From NCBI GenBank assembly GCA_030432655.1, contig JAUILA010000010.1:1-64000 (forward strand): DNA of 64,000 nucleotides, written 5' to 3'. A program made the position numbers and the translations under genes. The notes beneath the pieces were generated by a model. The model searched no databases. It was not told the DNA's origin and worked only from the letters and a program-made list of their open reading frames with translations. Origin of the DNA: Bacteroidia bacterium. GTDB lineage: Bacteria > Bacteroidota > Bacteroidia > Cytophagales > Cyclobacteriaceae. This document shows positions 8,728 to 17,366 of this stretch, piece after piece (the stretch's first letter is position 1; each line of letters opens with the position of its first letter).

Positions 8728-11700
8728 TTACTTCTCAGTTTCCCATTGTGATGCCAGCTGATTGGCCAGCGACACATTCTCCGAAAGCCAGGCGTAGAAT
8801 AAATCCTTATTCACTTTAAAAAGGACCGCCCCCTGTTTGCCTGTGATCATTTGTTTTGTATTTCCCTGGGATGGAAGCGTCTCCCCGATAAAAACTCCCT
8901 GTTCCAGCTGCTTTACTGTTTCTCCGTTCTTCTGTAGCAGAACAGAACCGCGGTAAACCACATGAAAGTTAATTGCGAAGTCATCCATATCGCTTAAAAT
9001 CTTACCGGGTTCCAGGGGTATAACTTCAAGCATGCCGGTTATCTCCGCCAGAATCACCCCGTCAACATCAGAGAACATCTGTGTGGAACGGAGAAAATTA
9101 ATACGGAGGAACAGTAAAACATTTTCATTTTCTTCCCCGAGACTTTCCATCAGTTTATTCAGGTATTCCTGTTCGTTTGCCGGCAATCGTTTTACGTGCC
9201 GGTAATAAAGGTCGGCATCCATATTAAAAATGGCCCAGGCAGCTACTTCCTTAATCATCCAGTCCGGGTTGAAAAAATGAGCGATCAGGTCATTTTGAAA
9301 TTCTTTCAACTTTTTCATGCCCATCTGGTAAATCACGCAGGCGCGGGTCCACCTGTTTGTTTGTGAAAAATCACGATTAAGGAGGAATCGGAGGACCATG
9401 TTTTCGTCCAGTGGCTGCCTCGGATAAAACTCCTGGAGACGGGCTGCCTTTTCCTGGTAGGACGTTTCATCCAGTACAGGAATGATCTTCTTTTTCAGTT
9501 CTTCGGAAAGGAATACATCCAGCAGCTCAATCGCATAGGTCATCCCCTCGTGCGTACCGCTTTCAATATTCTCCTTTACAAGCTGTATTGAACGGTTGTC
9601 GTACAGCATGGACAGAAGCATGTAGATATGACGGATGTCGTGATTCACCTCTTCCTCAAGGGCCGCTTTAATATTTTTACCGAAATGGGTATCCGACACC
9701 TCATAATAGGCAGCCATATTCCATGCAATGGCCTCAATATCACTTTCAATAGCATATTTTATCCGTGGAATTTGACTCAATCCGGCCTCATATCCCCCCT
9801 CGCCCAAGGCACGAAGCACTTCTGACACGACGATTTTATTTGGGTAATCAAGTTTATTCCATAATAAATCCTTCACTTCATCCCCGCCAATCCTGCCCAG
9901 GATCTGCACTATTTTAAGTGCCTGTGAGTTCTGAATTCTGGAGGTATTGTAAAAGGCATTTTCCAGTACCTTGACCGCCGGCTCCCCAATGGCTGTCAGC
10001 GCATTGAATGCCATAATTCCATATGACGGGTGGTTCAGGTTTTCTATCAGGGCGCTCATCACTTCCCAGTTGTACTTTTTCTGGGCAGTTTTAATTGCAG
10101 TACTCCGAACGGTTTTGTCGGGATCGTACAATAAGTCGACCAGGTAATGAGTCCGCTCATTATCGGCATAATTTCCAATGACCTCCGCAGCATACTGCCG
10201 GTCTTCCGCATTCTCCGACTTTGATAAATTGTACACACGGTTTCGTGAGATTTCCCCTGTTTTAAAAAGGTCGAGCAACTCTTCCCTGCTTATGATATTC
10301 CTTGAATGTCCCGCGGCCCCATTGATATTAAGAATGTACCGGTCAGATACCGATGTTCCCCGCGCTTCATTCAGTTTAGACTGGGCAAAATTCTTAACCT
10401 CTCCTTCCTCATGCCGCATCAGTACGTTTATAGAATGAGGAATGACCTGCGGCTGAACCTTTTCCAGCAAGCGGAAAGAAAATATGGAATAGGATGCCAA
10501 AGAATTGCGGAGGAATCGATTCAAACGAACCACAAGTTGTTCGCTCAGTGTCATTGTTTTTTCCGGAGAAATTTCCTGCTGCTGCTTCTCCAGTTTGACC
10601 CGGATCAGGTTACGGTATCCCACGTGCATGCGTGATACCATAATGAAATATCCGACGATCAGGATCACAACCACATAGGAAAAATCCAGTAAATCGAAAA
10701 AAGGAAATGCAGACAGTCCGAGGATAAGGGCGCCACCGAGTAACCTGGATAATTCATTTACTACACCCTCCACCTTGGTTTGAATATTAAACCGCAGGTT
10801 AATATCAAAGGGCATAAAGAATAATTTGAAAGACGGATTTTCCAGCGAATCGCGAACCGACCAGTTGAATATCCTGGACAGCGTAATGAACAGGAAGAAA
10901 AAGATGAACTTATCCGACTCAGGGGTAAATCCAAATGTAAAACCGGTACCGATGGCAGCTATTGTGAACAGACCGACGATTACCGGGAGAATCAGCAAAG
11001 CAACCCTGAGTCCATATTCGCTGATGATCCTGTCATTAACAAAAGATTGCATTAATAGACCGAGGACAAGAATGGATCCCCGACACAAGGCAAGAAAGTT
11101 ACGCAAGGTCTCTTCTTCGGGAAACTGCTGGGAAGCCACCGTCTGAAAGGAAAACTGGATAAAGGTAAAGGTAAGCATCGAAAAGAAAAGGAACAGGGAT
11201 AACTGGCGAACATACTTGTTGCCGGCCAGCTTATGGTAGCTGGTTTGTTTCCTGTCTTCCCTCGTGCTTTTCACCGCACCTTTCGGTTTGGTTGTCCGGT
11301 CCAGGATAAGGGAGCATACAAATGCCATGAACGCACTGACAGCGCTGATCAGCAGGTAACTGGTTGTATCCGGAATTATATCAGTGAAAAACGGGATGGC
11401 GAAAAAAGCAGCGATGGAGGCCAGCAGCTGTCCAATATCAATCCGTCCGATAATTCGCTTGGATTGGCGCAGATCAAACAATCGTCCGAAAGTACCCCAG
11501 AAACCCAGCAGAACAACGGCCGTGATCGGACCGATCATCGCAAACAGCAGGAATGTCAGAAAATCCTGCATGGTTTCATCTCCATTTTGAAACAGCAGGT
11601 ATACACCAAGTGTAAATCCGAAAACGATGAGAAGGTTTGCCATGGTCAGGTACGAAAACCTTACGCGGCTTTGAAAAAAGGCAAAAAGAAAGGTAAAGAA

Positions 11701-11892
11701 TACACCCAGTGCACCCGAAATAAGGATCCCTTCCTGCAGATGTTCGATCATCCGGCTCAGGAACAAGGTTTCCGCACTAACCTCGTACGTCGCCAGGAAG
11801 ATCCCCATAAAGAATCCTTTGCTAAGCAGAATCAGGACCGGACGTTCCTCATCCTTGCGTACATTCAGTGCTAAAAATAATGCGTTGAGCAT
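8728..11892 (-). CDS. Nucleotide-carrier-like (Npt/Tlc or MFS type) membrane protein fused to HEAT repeats and a cNMP-binding-like domain
   Basis: 1054 residues. The first ~440 residues hold about a dozen hydrophobic helices with the general look of the NTP/NDP-exchange (Tlc/Npt) and MFS carriers, including the loop GFWGTFGRLFDLRQSKRIIG. Residues about 530-860 are HEAT-like helical pairs (EDRQYAAEVIGNYADNERTH; DPDKTVRSTAIKTAQ). Residues about 930-1050 resemble a cyclic-nucleotide-binding fold (LSDMDDFAINFHVVYRGSV, LEQGVFIGETLP). Bacteroidota encode similar fusions. Whether it carries nucleotides is uncertain; no substrate residues were checked. It is the first gene of the five-gene run. A weak promoter candidate lies upstream on the minus strand: TTTG at 11968-11965, a 20-nt spacer, and TAATTTCC at 11944-11937, the last matching the -7 consensus only in part. 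Confidence 0.75.
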   Translation of the reverse strand: MLNALFLALNVRKDEERPVLILLSKGFFMGIFLATYEVSAETLFLSRMIEHLQEGILISGALGVFFTFLFAFFQSRVRFSYLTMANLLIVFGFTLGVYLLFQNGDETMQDFLTFLLFAMIGPITAVVLLGFWGTFGRLFDLRQSKRIIGRIDIGQLLASIAAFFAIPFFTDIIPDTTSYLLISAVSAFMAFVCSLILDRTTKPKGAVKSTREDRKQTSYHKLAGNKYVRQLSLFLFFSMLTFTFIQFSFQTVASQQFPEEETLRNFLALCRGSILVLGLLMQSFVNDRIISEYGLRVALLILPVIVGLFTIAAIGTGFTFGFTPESDKFIFFFLFITLSRIFNWSVRDSLENPSFKLFFMPFDINLRFNIQTKVEGVVNELSRLLGGALILGLSAFPFFDLLDFSYVVVILIVGYFIMVSRMHVGYRNLIRVKLEKQQQEISPEKTMTLSEQLVVRLNRFLRNSLASYSIFSFRLLEKVQPQVIPHSINVLMRHEEGEVKNFAQSKLNEARGTSVSDRYILNINGAAGHSRNIISREELLDLFKTGEISRNRVYNLSKSENAEDRQYAAEVIGNYADNERTHYLVDLLYDPDKTVRSTAIKTAQKKYNWEVMSALIENLNHPSYGIMAFNALTAIGEPAVKVLENAFYNTSRIQNSQALKIVQILGRIGGDEVKDLLWNKLDYPNKIVVSEVLRALGEGGYEAGLSQIPRIKYAIESDIEAIAWNMAAYYEVSDTHFGKNIKAALEEEVNHDIRHIYMLLSMLYDNRSIQLVKENIESGTHEGMTYAIELLDVFLSEELKKKIIPVLDETSYQEKAARLQEFYPRQPLDENMVLRFLLNRDFSQTNRWTRACVIYQMGMKKLKEFQNDLIAHFFNPDWMIKEVAAWAIFNMDADLYYRHVKRLPANEQEYLNKLMESLGEENENVLLFLRINFLRSTQMFSDVDGVILAEITGMLEVIPLEPGKILSDMDDFAINFHVVYRGSVLLQKNGETVKQLEQGVFIGETLPSQGNTKQMITGKQGAVLFKVNKDLFYAWLSENVSLANQLASQWETEK

Positions 11893-11978
11893 TGCAATTC
11901 AGTTAAAAAAGTATTCGGTTAAACCGGATTAAGGGAGGAAATTATTAATAGTTCTAATACGAATCAAATTGCATGCAT

Positions 11979-12003
11979 AAAAAAAGCCCACAACCATGTG
12001 AGC
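11979..12003 (-). terminator. Rho-independent terminator of the ompH-like gene
   Basis: On the minus strand the 7-bp stem GCTCACA/TGTGGGC (one G-T pair) closes a TGGT loop at 12003-11986 and is followed by seven T residues (11985-11979). It lies about 30 nt after the stop of the OmpH-like gene and separates that gene from the run starting at 11892. Confidence 0.8.
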
Positions 12004-12031
12004 TTTTATGTAGATTTAAACGAAAATGCGA

Positions 12032-12649
12032 TTATTCGGCAGAAGTTGAATCACCGGATACAGTTTCAAGTGAGGACGAGTACTCCTGGTTAAGCCCGGT
12101 AATAACGTCCCGTGTAATGTCCATTCCTTCGGTGGCGAACAGCACATCGCTTCCCTGGTTAAATTTAACCACCATCTGCAGGTCATTCTTCTGACCATAA
12201 TCCTTAAGAAATTCGGTTATTCGCTTATACAGTTCCTGGTTAACTTTATTCTCCTCAGTCATCAGGTCCTGAGCGAGTCTTTGTTGGTATAACTGAAGGT
12301 TTTGCTGTTTTTGCATGAGACTTTCCTCCAGCGCTTTCGCCTGATTTATGGTCAGGTTACCTGCGTTCTGCTGGTAATCGCTTACCTCACGCTGCAGACC
12401 CTGCGCCCTGTTTTGAACATCAGCTTCGAATTTGGCCTGCTTGTCCTGCAGGTCCTTCTGAATTTTTTTGAAGTAATCGTAATTCTGGAGGACAGTGTCG
12501 CTGTTGATGTAAGCCACGGTATATTCCACGGAAGTCTTCTCTTCGGGGGTTTCCTGTTCCTTGTCAGGATTTTCACTAAAATGCATAAAATATAATGCCC
12601 CTACGGCGATCAACAACACAACATTCAGAATCAGGGATAAATTTTTCAC
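12032..12649 (-). CDS. OmpH/Skp-family periplasmic chaperone
   Basis: 205 residues. An N-terminal hydrophobic segment (LSLILNVVLLIAVGALYFMHF) acts as a signal anchor or uncleaved signal. The Skp-like core begins with VAYINSDTVLQNYDYFKKIQ at about residue 49, continues as a long Gln/Lys-rich coiled coil (about 65-155) and ends with the typical return segment VVKFNQGSDVLFATEGMDIT. Skp-type proteins hold unfolded outer-membrane proteins in the periplasm. Length is near the family norm apart from the membrane anchor and an acidic tail. It is transcribed alone: it has its own promoter candidate and terminator. Confidence 0.85.
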   Translation of the reverse strand: MKNLSLILNVVLLIAVGALYFMHFSENPDKEQETPEEKTSVEYTVAYINSDTVLQNYDYFKKIQKDLQDKQAKFEADVQNRAQGLQREVSDYQQNAGNLTINQAKALEESLMQKQQNLQLYQQRLAQDLMTEENKVNQELYKRITEFLKDYGQKNDLQMVVKFNQGSDVLFATEGMDITRDVITGLNQEYSSSLETVSGDSTSAE

Positions 12650-12676
12650 TTTTATTCGATTTTAGTTTTACGGGGG

Positions 12677-12709
12677 CAAATTAAGGAAAGAAAATATACA
12701 TTCACCAAA
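12677..12709 (-). promoter_or_regulatory. Promoter candidate of the ompH-like gene
   Basis: On the minus strand TTTG (12709-12706), a 21-nt spacer and TTAATTTG (12684-12677) fit the Bacteroidota TTTG / TAnnTTTG pattern with one mismatch (TT for TA). The -7 element ends 27 nt before the start codon. Confidence 0.4.
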
Positions 12710-12720
12710 CTCCGATAAAT

Positions 12721-13443
12721 CTATTTTTGATCCTTTTCTTCCGGAGTATAGCGGATCATGTAGGAATTTTGCCCGGATTCTTCCGGGCGCGGGGTATAAT
12801 GATAGTGAAACTGAACAGGTTGGGATTCTCTATCTTCTTCATTCTCCCGGGCAGTAAGAAGTTGCTTCCCGGGCAGAGGAATGGCGTTCCGGAAATATAC
12901 CGCACAGAAGATGCCGGCAATGGCTCCCATCATATGTGACTCCCAGCTTACACGGGAATCACCAGGGACAAGCCCGAAGAAAAATGTACCTCCATAAAGG
13001 AACAGAATAATGAATGAAATGCTGAGTGACCGGCGGTCTCTTCTGAGAAATCCGCTGACCAGGAGGAAGCTAAGTAAGCCGTATACAACGCCGCTTGCGC
13101 CAATATGATAATATCCTGCACGTGCGGCAATCCAAACCCAGAAACCAGTCATCAGGTAAATTAGCAGCAGAACCAGGGGGGCCACTTTATCATAAAAATA
13201 GAAAAATGTTACCCCCAGGATAAGCAGCGGGAAACTGTTTGAGAGCAAATGGAAAACATCGCCATGTATAAGAGGTGCAGTGACGATTCCGACAGTTCCG
13301 GATAATGTCCTGGGCAATATCCCGTAAACTCCGAAATCCATATGCCAGGTAGTCTCCACGATTTTGACAAGCCATATGACTGTCAAAAAAGACAGGGTAA
13401 AATAAATACTCTTCCTAAATTTGCGTGCATCCTCCATCAACAC
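12721..13443 (-). CDS. Rhomboid-family intramembrane serine protease
   Basis: 240 residues with about six membrane helices. The catalytic serine motif GASG is at 115-118 (Ser117) in YYHIGASGVVYGL, and the partner histidine is His170 in WESHMMGAIAG. The conserved HLLSN (65-69) of the rhomboid fold is present. A soluble, charged C-terminal tail follows residue 195. Rhomboids cleave membrane proteins within or next to their helices; the substrate is unknown. It starts 8 nt after the stop of the preceding unknown gene, so the two are likely co-transcribed. Confidence 0.9.
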   Translation of the reverse strand: MLMEDARKFRKSIYFTLSFLTVIWLVKIVETTWHMDFGVYGILPRTLSGTVGIVTAPLIHGDVFHLLSNSFPLLILGVTFFYFYDKVAPLVLLLIYLMTGFWVWIAARAGYYHIGASGVVYGLLSFLLVSGFLRRDRRSLSISFIILFLYGGTFFFGLVPGDSRVSWESHMMGAIAGIFCAVYFRNAIPLPGKQLLTARENEEDRESQPVQFHYHYTPRPEESGQNSYMIRYTPEEKDQK

Positions 13444-13451
13444 CTGTTCTG

Positions 13452-14015
13452 TTACCTCACAAATTCTTCATCTTCTGTGTGAAATGTATAGCTGGTCTGG
13501 TCAAGTTTTATCGTATCATCATTAAACTGTCGGATAAACGTGGAGATTACTGATTCACTAATCTCTTCCACATTCAATGCCGCGTCCAGTCCGATCCCGA
13601 AATTAAGGTGCGGGTCGACTTCAATGAATTCTGAAACACGGATGTCTCCTTCTGCTTCCAGTTCCATCATTACTTCGGCCATGTACAGACCGATCTCCTC
13701 TTCCAGATCATCGAGCGCCTGCAAGTCTCCGTTTTCATCTTCACGGTAACTGATGCTTTTGAATTCCGGAAAATGGTTGGCAGCGCGATGTTCTGCCAAT
13801 TCATACAATTCGCTGTTATGGTGTAACCGCAACGTATACAATGCAGCATCATACAGCACTTCCTTGCCCTCGAACATCCCGATAAAATAGAAATTCTTGA
13901 ACTCCTCGCTGTTGTCATCAGAATCCGAGAGCAGGAAATTTTTTCCCTTACGGCTCATCTTTTCCCGGTATTCATTGATCACATCCGGATCAAATCCTTT
14001 GTTAAGTGATGGCAT
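13452..14015 (-). CDS. Conserved-looking acidic protein of unknown function
   Basis: 187 residues, no signal peptide or membrane helix. It is rich in Asp and Glu, with a centre (EGKEVLYDAALYTLRLHHNSELYELAEHRA) that looks helical and an acidic C-terminal half. I do not recognise a family. It is 8 nt upstream of the rhomboid gene, which suggests co-transcription. The start ATG at 14015 is the only good candidate. Confidence 0.7.
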   Translation of the reverse strand: MPSLNKGFDPDVINEYREKMSRKGKNFLLSDSDDNSEEFKNFYFIGMFEGKEVLYDAALYTLRLHHNSELYELAEHRAANHFPEFKSISYREDENGDLQALDDLEEEIGLYMAEVMMELEAEGDIRVSEFIEVDPHLNFGIGLDAALNVEEISESVISTFIRQFNDDTIKLDQTSYTFHTEDEEFVR

Positions 14016-14095
14016 AAAGACGCAGTTGGTAAAATGTTAAGTAAATGAATATAATTTTTTTCTCATTGATTTACAAGCAGTTGAGTCCATCAAAA

Positions 14096-14434
14096 TCAAT
14101 CCTTCGAAGATGATTCATAAACAGACATGATGATGGAAACGATGATACTGAATAACAGCGCCCACCAGAATCCGTCCAGCGTAAATCCGTCAATCAGCGA
14201 TCCGGCTAACAAGATGATCGCTGCATTTATCACCAGTAAAAACAGTCCGAGGGTAAGGATTGTTAACGGAATAGTCAGAATAACCAGGATCGGTTTAACA
14301 AGGGTGTTGAGGACAGCCAGTACCAGAGCTACAAGCAGCGCAATGCCAAAACCATCAATATGAACTCCCGGTAACAGGTAGCTGGTCAGCAGAACGACCA
14401 ACGCACTGACAAGTAGTTTAACAAGAAATTTCAT
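14096..14434 (-). CDS. Phage-holin family (PF04020/YvlD-like) small membrane protein
   Basis: 112 residues with four hydrophobic helices and the family start MKFLVKLLVSALVVLLTSYLLPGV. The internal motif ALVLAVLNTLVKPILVILTIPLTI..LGLF is characteristic of the four-helix family named after mycobacteriophage holins. Most bacterial members are chromosomal membrane proteins with no known link to phage, and nothing else phage-like is nearby. Confidence 0.85.
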   Translation of the reverse strand: MKFLVKLLVSALVVLLTSYLLPGVHIDGFGIALLVALVLAVLNTLVKPILVILTIPLTILTLGLFLLVINAAIILLAGSLIDGFTLDGFWWALLFSIIVSIIMSVYESSSKD

Positions 14435-14562
14435 GGTTGAATTCGTTAAGTTTTAATTAATTCTACAAATCTTTTAGACAATACGGAAACCTTTAATGGA
14501 AAATTATGAGGCCTCATATAAGTCTGCGTGACCTTTCCAAAATTCTGTTTCAAATTACCGAT

Positions 14563-15930
14563 ATGAAAATACAGATTAAATACATCTCCTGCCTACTCTC
14601 GTTTCTGGCCTGTGGCCTCATGTTCTCCCACACCGCCACAGCGCAGGTGCCGGAGAAAAATCAGGCAATCGAAGCAATGCTTGGCCAGCTTTCACAGGAT
14701 TCGATCAAGGCTAATGTCAGAAAACTTGTATCGTTTGGCACCCGCCATTCGCTAAGTGATACCACCAGTCAGACACGCGGCATCGGAGCAGCACGACGCT
14801 GGGTCCTGAGCCGGTTTCAGGCTTATGCTTCAGATGCCGGTGGTCGTTTTGAGACTTACCTGGACCCCTTCCTGGTGGAGAAAGGGCGGCGAATACCATA
14901 TGATGTATTAATGAAAAACGTGATGGGTGTCCTGCATGGAACAAATCCGGATGATAACAGGATTTTCATCATCAGCGGACACCTCGACAGTCGGGTAACG
15001 GATGTGATGGACAGTGTATCAAATGCGCCGGGAGCAAATGATGACGCTTCAGGGGTGGCACTTGTCATCGAGTTAGCCAGGGTAATGAGTAAGTATGAGT
15101 TTCCTTCGACTATAATTTTTACTGCTGTCCAGGGAGAAGAGCAGGGTCTGCTGGGCGCTGCCCACCTGGCAAAAAAATTACGGTCAGATTCGGCAAATGT
15201 GGTCGCGATGTTTAACAATGATATGGTAGGGAATACCAATGCAAGTGAAATTGCCAGGAATTCCAACCGCAGGTTCCGCATTTTCAGTGAAACAATACCA
15301 AATTACGAAACAGAAGATATGTCGCGTATGCGTTCCTACACCGGGGCTGAAAACGACAGCCAGTCCCGTCAGCTGGCAAGGTACATTAAAACGGCTGGCG
15401 AAAAGTATGTGGATGATTTTGAGGTCACCCTCAATTACCGGATCGACCGGTACCTTCGTGGCGGAGACCACCTTCCTTTTACACGGGAAGGATTTACCGC
15501 CGTGCGGTTTTGTGAAATGAACGAGAATTACCTGCACCAGCACCAGGATGTCAGACTTGAAGATGGCGTACAGTACGGTGACTTGCCGCAATTCGTCAAT
15601 TATGAATACATCTATAAAATCGCCGGGGTTAATTTGTCGGCACTGGCCGGCCTCGCGTTGGCCCCCTATGCCCCGGAGAATGCAGGGATCAAGGTAAGCC
15701 TGGGAAACATCACCCAACTGACCTGGGAGGCGCCGTCCAAAGGGCCCGCACCCGCAGGATACTATGTGCTCTACCGTGAAACCTTTGAGTCTCACTGGTC
15801 CGGAAAGTTGTATGTAGAAGAAAAACAGGCGGAACTTCCTTATTCCAAGGACAATTATTTCTTCGCTGTTCAGTCGGTGGATGAAGAAGGCAATGCCAGC
15901 CTCCCGGTGTTTCCAAAACCAGTTCGGTAA
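14563..15930 (+). CDS. Secreted M28-family zinc metallopeptidase
   Basis: 455 residues from the ATG at 14563, chosen because a clean signal peptide (MKIQIKYISC..SHTATAQ, cleavage near 28) begins there; the frame extends 19 codons further upstream without a leader. Metal ligands of the M28 fold are visible: His140 in SGHLDSR, Asp160/161 in ANDDASG, Glu192-193 in GEEQGLLG, Asp220 in FNNDMVGN and the late His in GGDHLPF. The C-terminal ~90 residues (from ISLGNITQLTWEAPSKGPAPAGYYVLYR) look like a fibronectin type III domain. Aminopeptidase-like activity on exported peptides is expected. It is convergent with the carbonic anhydrase gene, with no base between the two stops. Confidence 0.9.
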   Translation: MKIQIKYISCLLSFLACGLMFSHTATAQVPEKNQAIEAMLGQLSQDSIKANVRKLVSFGTRHSLSDTTSQTRGIGAARRWVLSRFQAYASDAGGRFETYLDPFLVEKGRRIPYDVLMKNVMGVLHGTNPDDNRIFIISGHLDSRVTDVMDSVSNAPGANDDASGVALVIELARVMSKYEFPSTIIFTAVQGEEQGLLGAAHLAKKLRSDSANVVAMFNNDMVGNTNASEIARNSNRRFRIFSETIPNYETEDMSRMRSYTGAENDSQSRQLARYIKTAGEKYVDDFEVTLNYRIDRYLRGGDHLPFTREGFTAVRFCEMNENYLHQHQDVRLEDGVQYGDLPQFVNYEYIYKIAGVNLSALAGLALAPYAPENAGIKVSLGNITQLTWEAPSKGPAPAGYYVLYRETFESHWSGKLYVEEKQAELPYSKDNYFFAVQSVDEEGNASLPVFPKPVR

Positions 15931-16443
15931 CTATTCTTCATACCAGCCGGCGTACATAGGATAATTCCTGGCAGTTCGCCTGATCACCTCCCGCATATTC
16001 TCCCCGGTATCCTTTACTTTCCGGGCAGGCACCCCGGCATAAACAGAATCCGGAGGAACCCGGGTACCTGGTAATACTACCGCGCCGGCTGCAATCACAC
16101 TGCCCGTACAGATGACTGCATCGTCCATGATGATGGCCCCCATACCTATTAGTACATCATCTTCCACCACACAACCGTGTACTATGGCATTGTGAGCCAC
16201 CGACACCCGGTTACCAATAGTAGTGGACGCCTTTTGGTAGGTGGCGTGGATCACCGCTCCATCCTGTATGTTCGTGTCGTCACCTATGGTTATCCGGTGT
16301 ACATCTCCACGGACAACCGCGTTGAACCAAACTGTGCACCTGTCCCCCATCACCACCTCTCCTACCAGCACAGCCGTGTCGGCCAGAAAGCAATCCGTCC
16401 CCATCTGCGGCAGTATACCCCTGATTTTCCGTATTATAGCCAT
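15931..16443 (-). CDS. Gamma-class carbonic anhydrase family protein (left-handed beta-helix)
   Basis: 170 residues of hexapeptide repeats forming a left-handed beta-helix. The three zinc-type histidines of the gamma class are present: His66 (VIHATYQ), His84 and His89 (VAHNAIVHG). The C-terminal GVPARKVKDT is typical. Family members hydrate CO2 or act as structural acyltransferase-like trimers; activity cannot be told from sequence. The stop abuts that of the M28 gene on the other strand. Confidence 0.88.
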   Translation of the reverse strand: MAIIRKIRGILPQMGTDCFLADTAVLVGEVVMGDRCTVWFNAVVRGDVHRITIGDDTNIQDGAVIHATYQKASTTIGNRVSVAHNAIVHGCVVEDDVLIGMGAIIMDDAVICTGSVIAAGAVVLPGTRVPPDSVYAGVPARKVKDTGENMREVIRRTARNYPMYAGWYEE

Positions 16444-16494
16444 TTTTTAAAAAAATAAATGTTTAAACAAGCATCCAATAAAACTTTTTATTTT

Positions 16495-16502
16495 TACTTT
16501 TG
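16495..16502 (+). promoter_or_regulatory. Possible -7 element before the yceI-like gene
   Basis: TACTTTTG matches the Bacteroidota -7 consensus TAnnTTTG, 42 nt before the start at 16544. No matching TTTG lies at the expected -33 position, so support is weak. Confidence 0.3.
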
Positions 16503-16543
16503 TTGTTCCAATTGTTAAAGCAAACTCAACAAAATTTAACAGA

Positions 16544-17305
16544 ATGCGCATGAAATCATTAAAATTATTTAGTTGTGCAGTTGTACTCGGCCTGCTCGCT
16601 TCCTGCTCAGGTCAGCCTGAAGGCGCTGAAGCGGAAACTGGCGAAGCACAGGAAGTGGCTGAGGCATCTGTAGAGGCTGTATCGTATACGGTAGACACTT
16701 CCAACAGCACAGTGGGCTGGATGGGTTATAAGCCTACCGGAAAGCATACGGGATCAATTCCCATTACAGAAGGAACGATTTCGGTAGAAGACGGGGCTAT
16801 TCAAAGCGGCTCTATTGTGATGAATCTGGAGAATATTCAGAACGAGGATCTGGCAGATGATCCGGACAGCCAGGGTAAATTACTTGGTCACCTGAAATCT
16901 CCTGACTTTTTTGATGTGGAGAATCATCCTAATGCTACCTTCGAAATCACTTCTGTGGAAGCGTATGATCCGAATGAGCTTACTGAAGTGAAGGAGGAGT
17001 ACGAAACGGAATACACTCCGATCGAGGCTGATGAGTACCAGGTTGAATCACCTACTCACAAAATTACCGGTAACCTCACAATGCGGGGCAACACGCTCAG
17101 CGTATCATTCCCTGCTAACGTTCAGGTGACGGATAACGGAATCAACGCTTCGGCCAAATTTAACATTGACCGGACAAAATGGGGCGTGTCCTTCAGGGAC
17201 GAGGCCAACGTGGTTGACAAGGCGAAAGATCAGTTCATTTACAATACTGTGAACATTTCTTTCAACCTGAGCACAGATTCAGGCCAGGAGACTGCTTCCA
17301 TGTAA
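16544..17305 (+). CDS. YceI-family lipoprotein
   Basis: 253 residues. Lipobox LLASC puts the lipidated cysteine at 21, followed by a Glu/Ala-rich linker to about 45. The YceI lipocalin-like barrel runs from about 48 (YTVDTSNSTVGWMGYKPTGKHTG) to the end, with typical SGSIVMNLENIQNED, LKSPDFFDVENHPNATFEI and ITGNLTMRG segments. YceI proteins bind isoprenoid or other hydrophobic ligands. A second ATG two codons in (16550) is as likely a start. The gene has its own strong terminator. Confidence 0.9.
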   Translation: MRMKSLKLFSCAVVLGLLASCSGQPEGAEAETGEAQEVAEASVEAVSYTVDTSNSTVGWMGYKPTGKHTGSIPITEGTISVEDGAIQSGSIVMNLENIQNEDLADDPDSQGKLLGHLKSPDFFDVENHPNATFEITSVEAYDPNELTEVKEEYETEYTPIEADEYQVESPTHKITGNLTMRGNTLSVSFPANVQVTDNGINASAKFNIDRTKWGVSFRDEANVVDKAKDQFIYNTVNISFNLSTDSGQETASM

Positions 17306-17327
17306 TCTCAATGAAACCAGTTAAAAA

Positions 17328-17354
17328 GGGATCAGCTTTCTGATCCCTTTTTTT
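17328..17354 (+). terminator. Rho-independent terminator after the yceI-like gene
   Basis: Perfect 8-bp stem GGGATCAG/CTGATCCC (17328-17335 and 17340-17347) with a CTTT loop and seven T residues directly after. It ends 12 nt before the start of pabB. Confidence 0.9.
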
Positions 17355-17366
17355 ATATTTGGCGCA

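Noticed and set aside
11233-11874. 213-codon plus-strand frame opposite the carrier-like gene
   Set aside because: Antisense of a hydrophobic coding region; composition and lack of any motif fit a shadow frame.
14096-14434. Prophage remnant because of the holin-family name
   Set aside because: The family is a common chromosomal four-helix membrane protein and no other phage gene is near.
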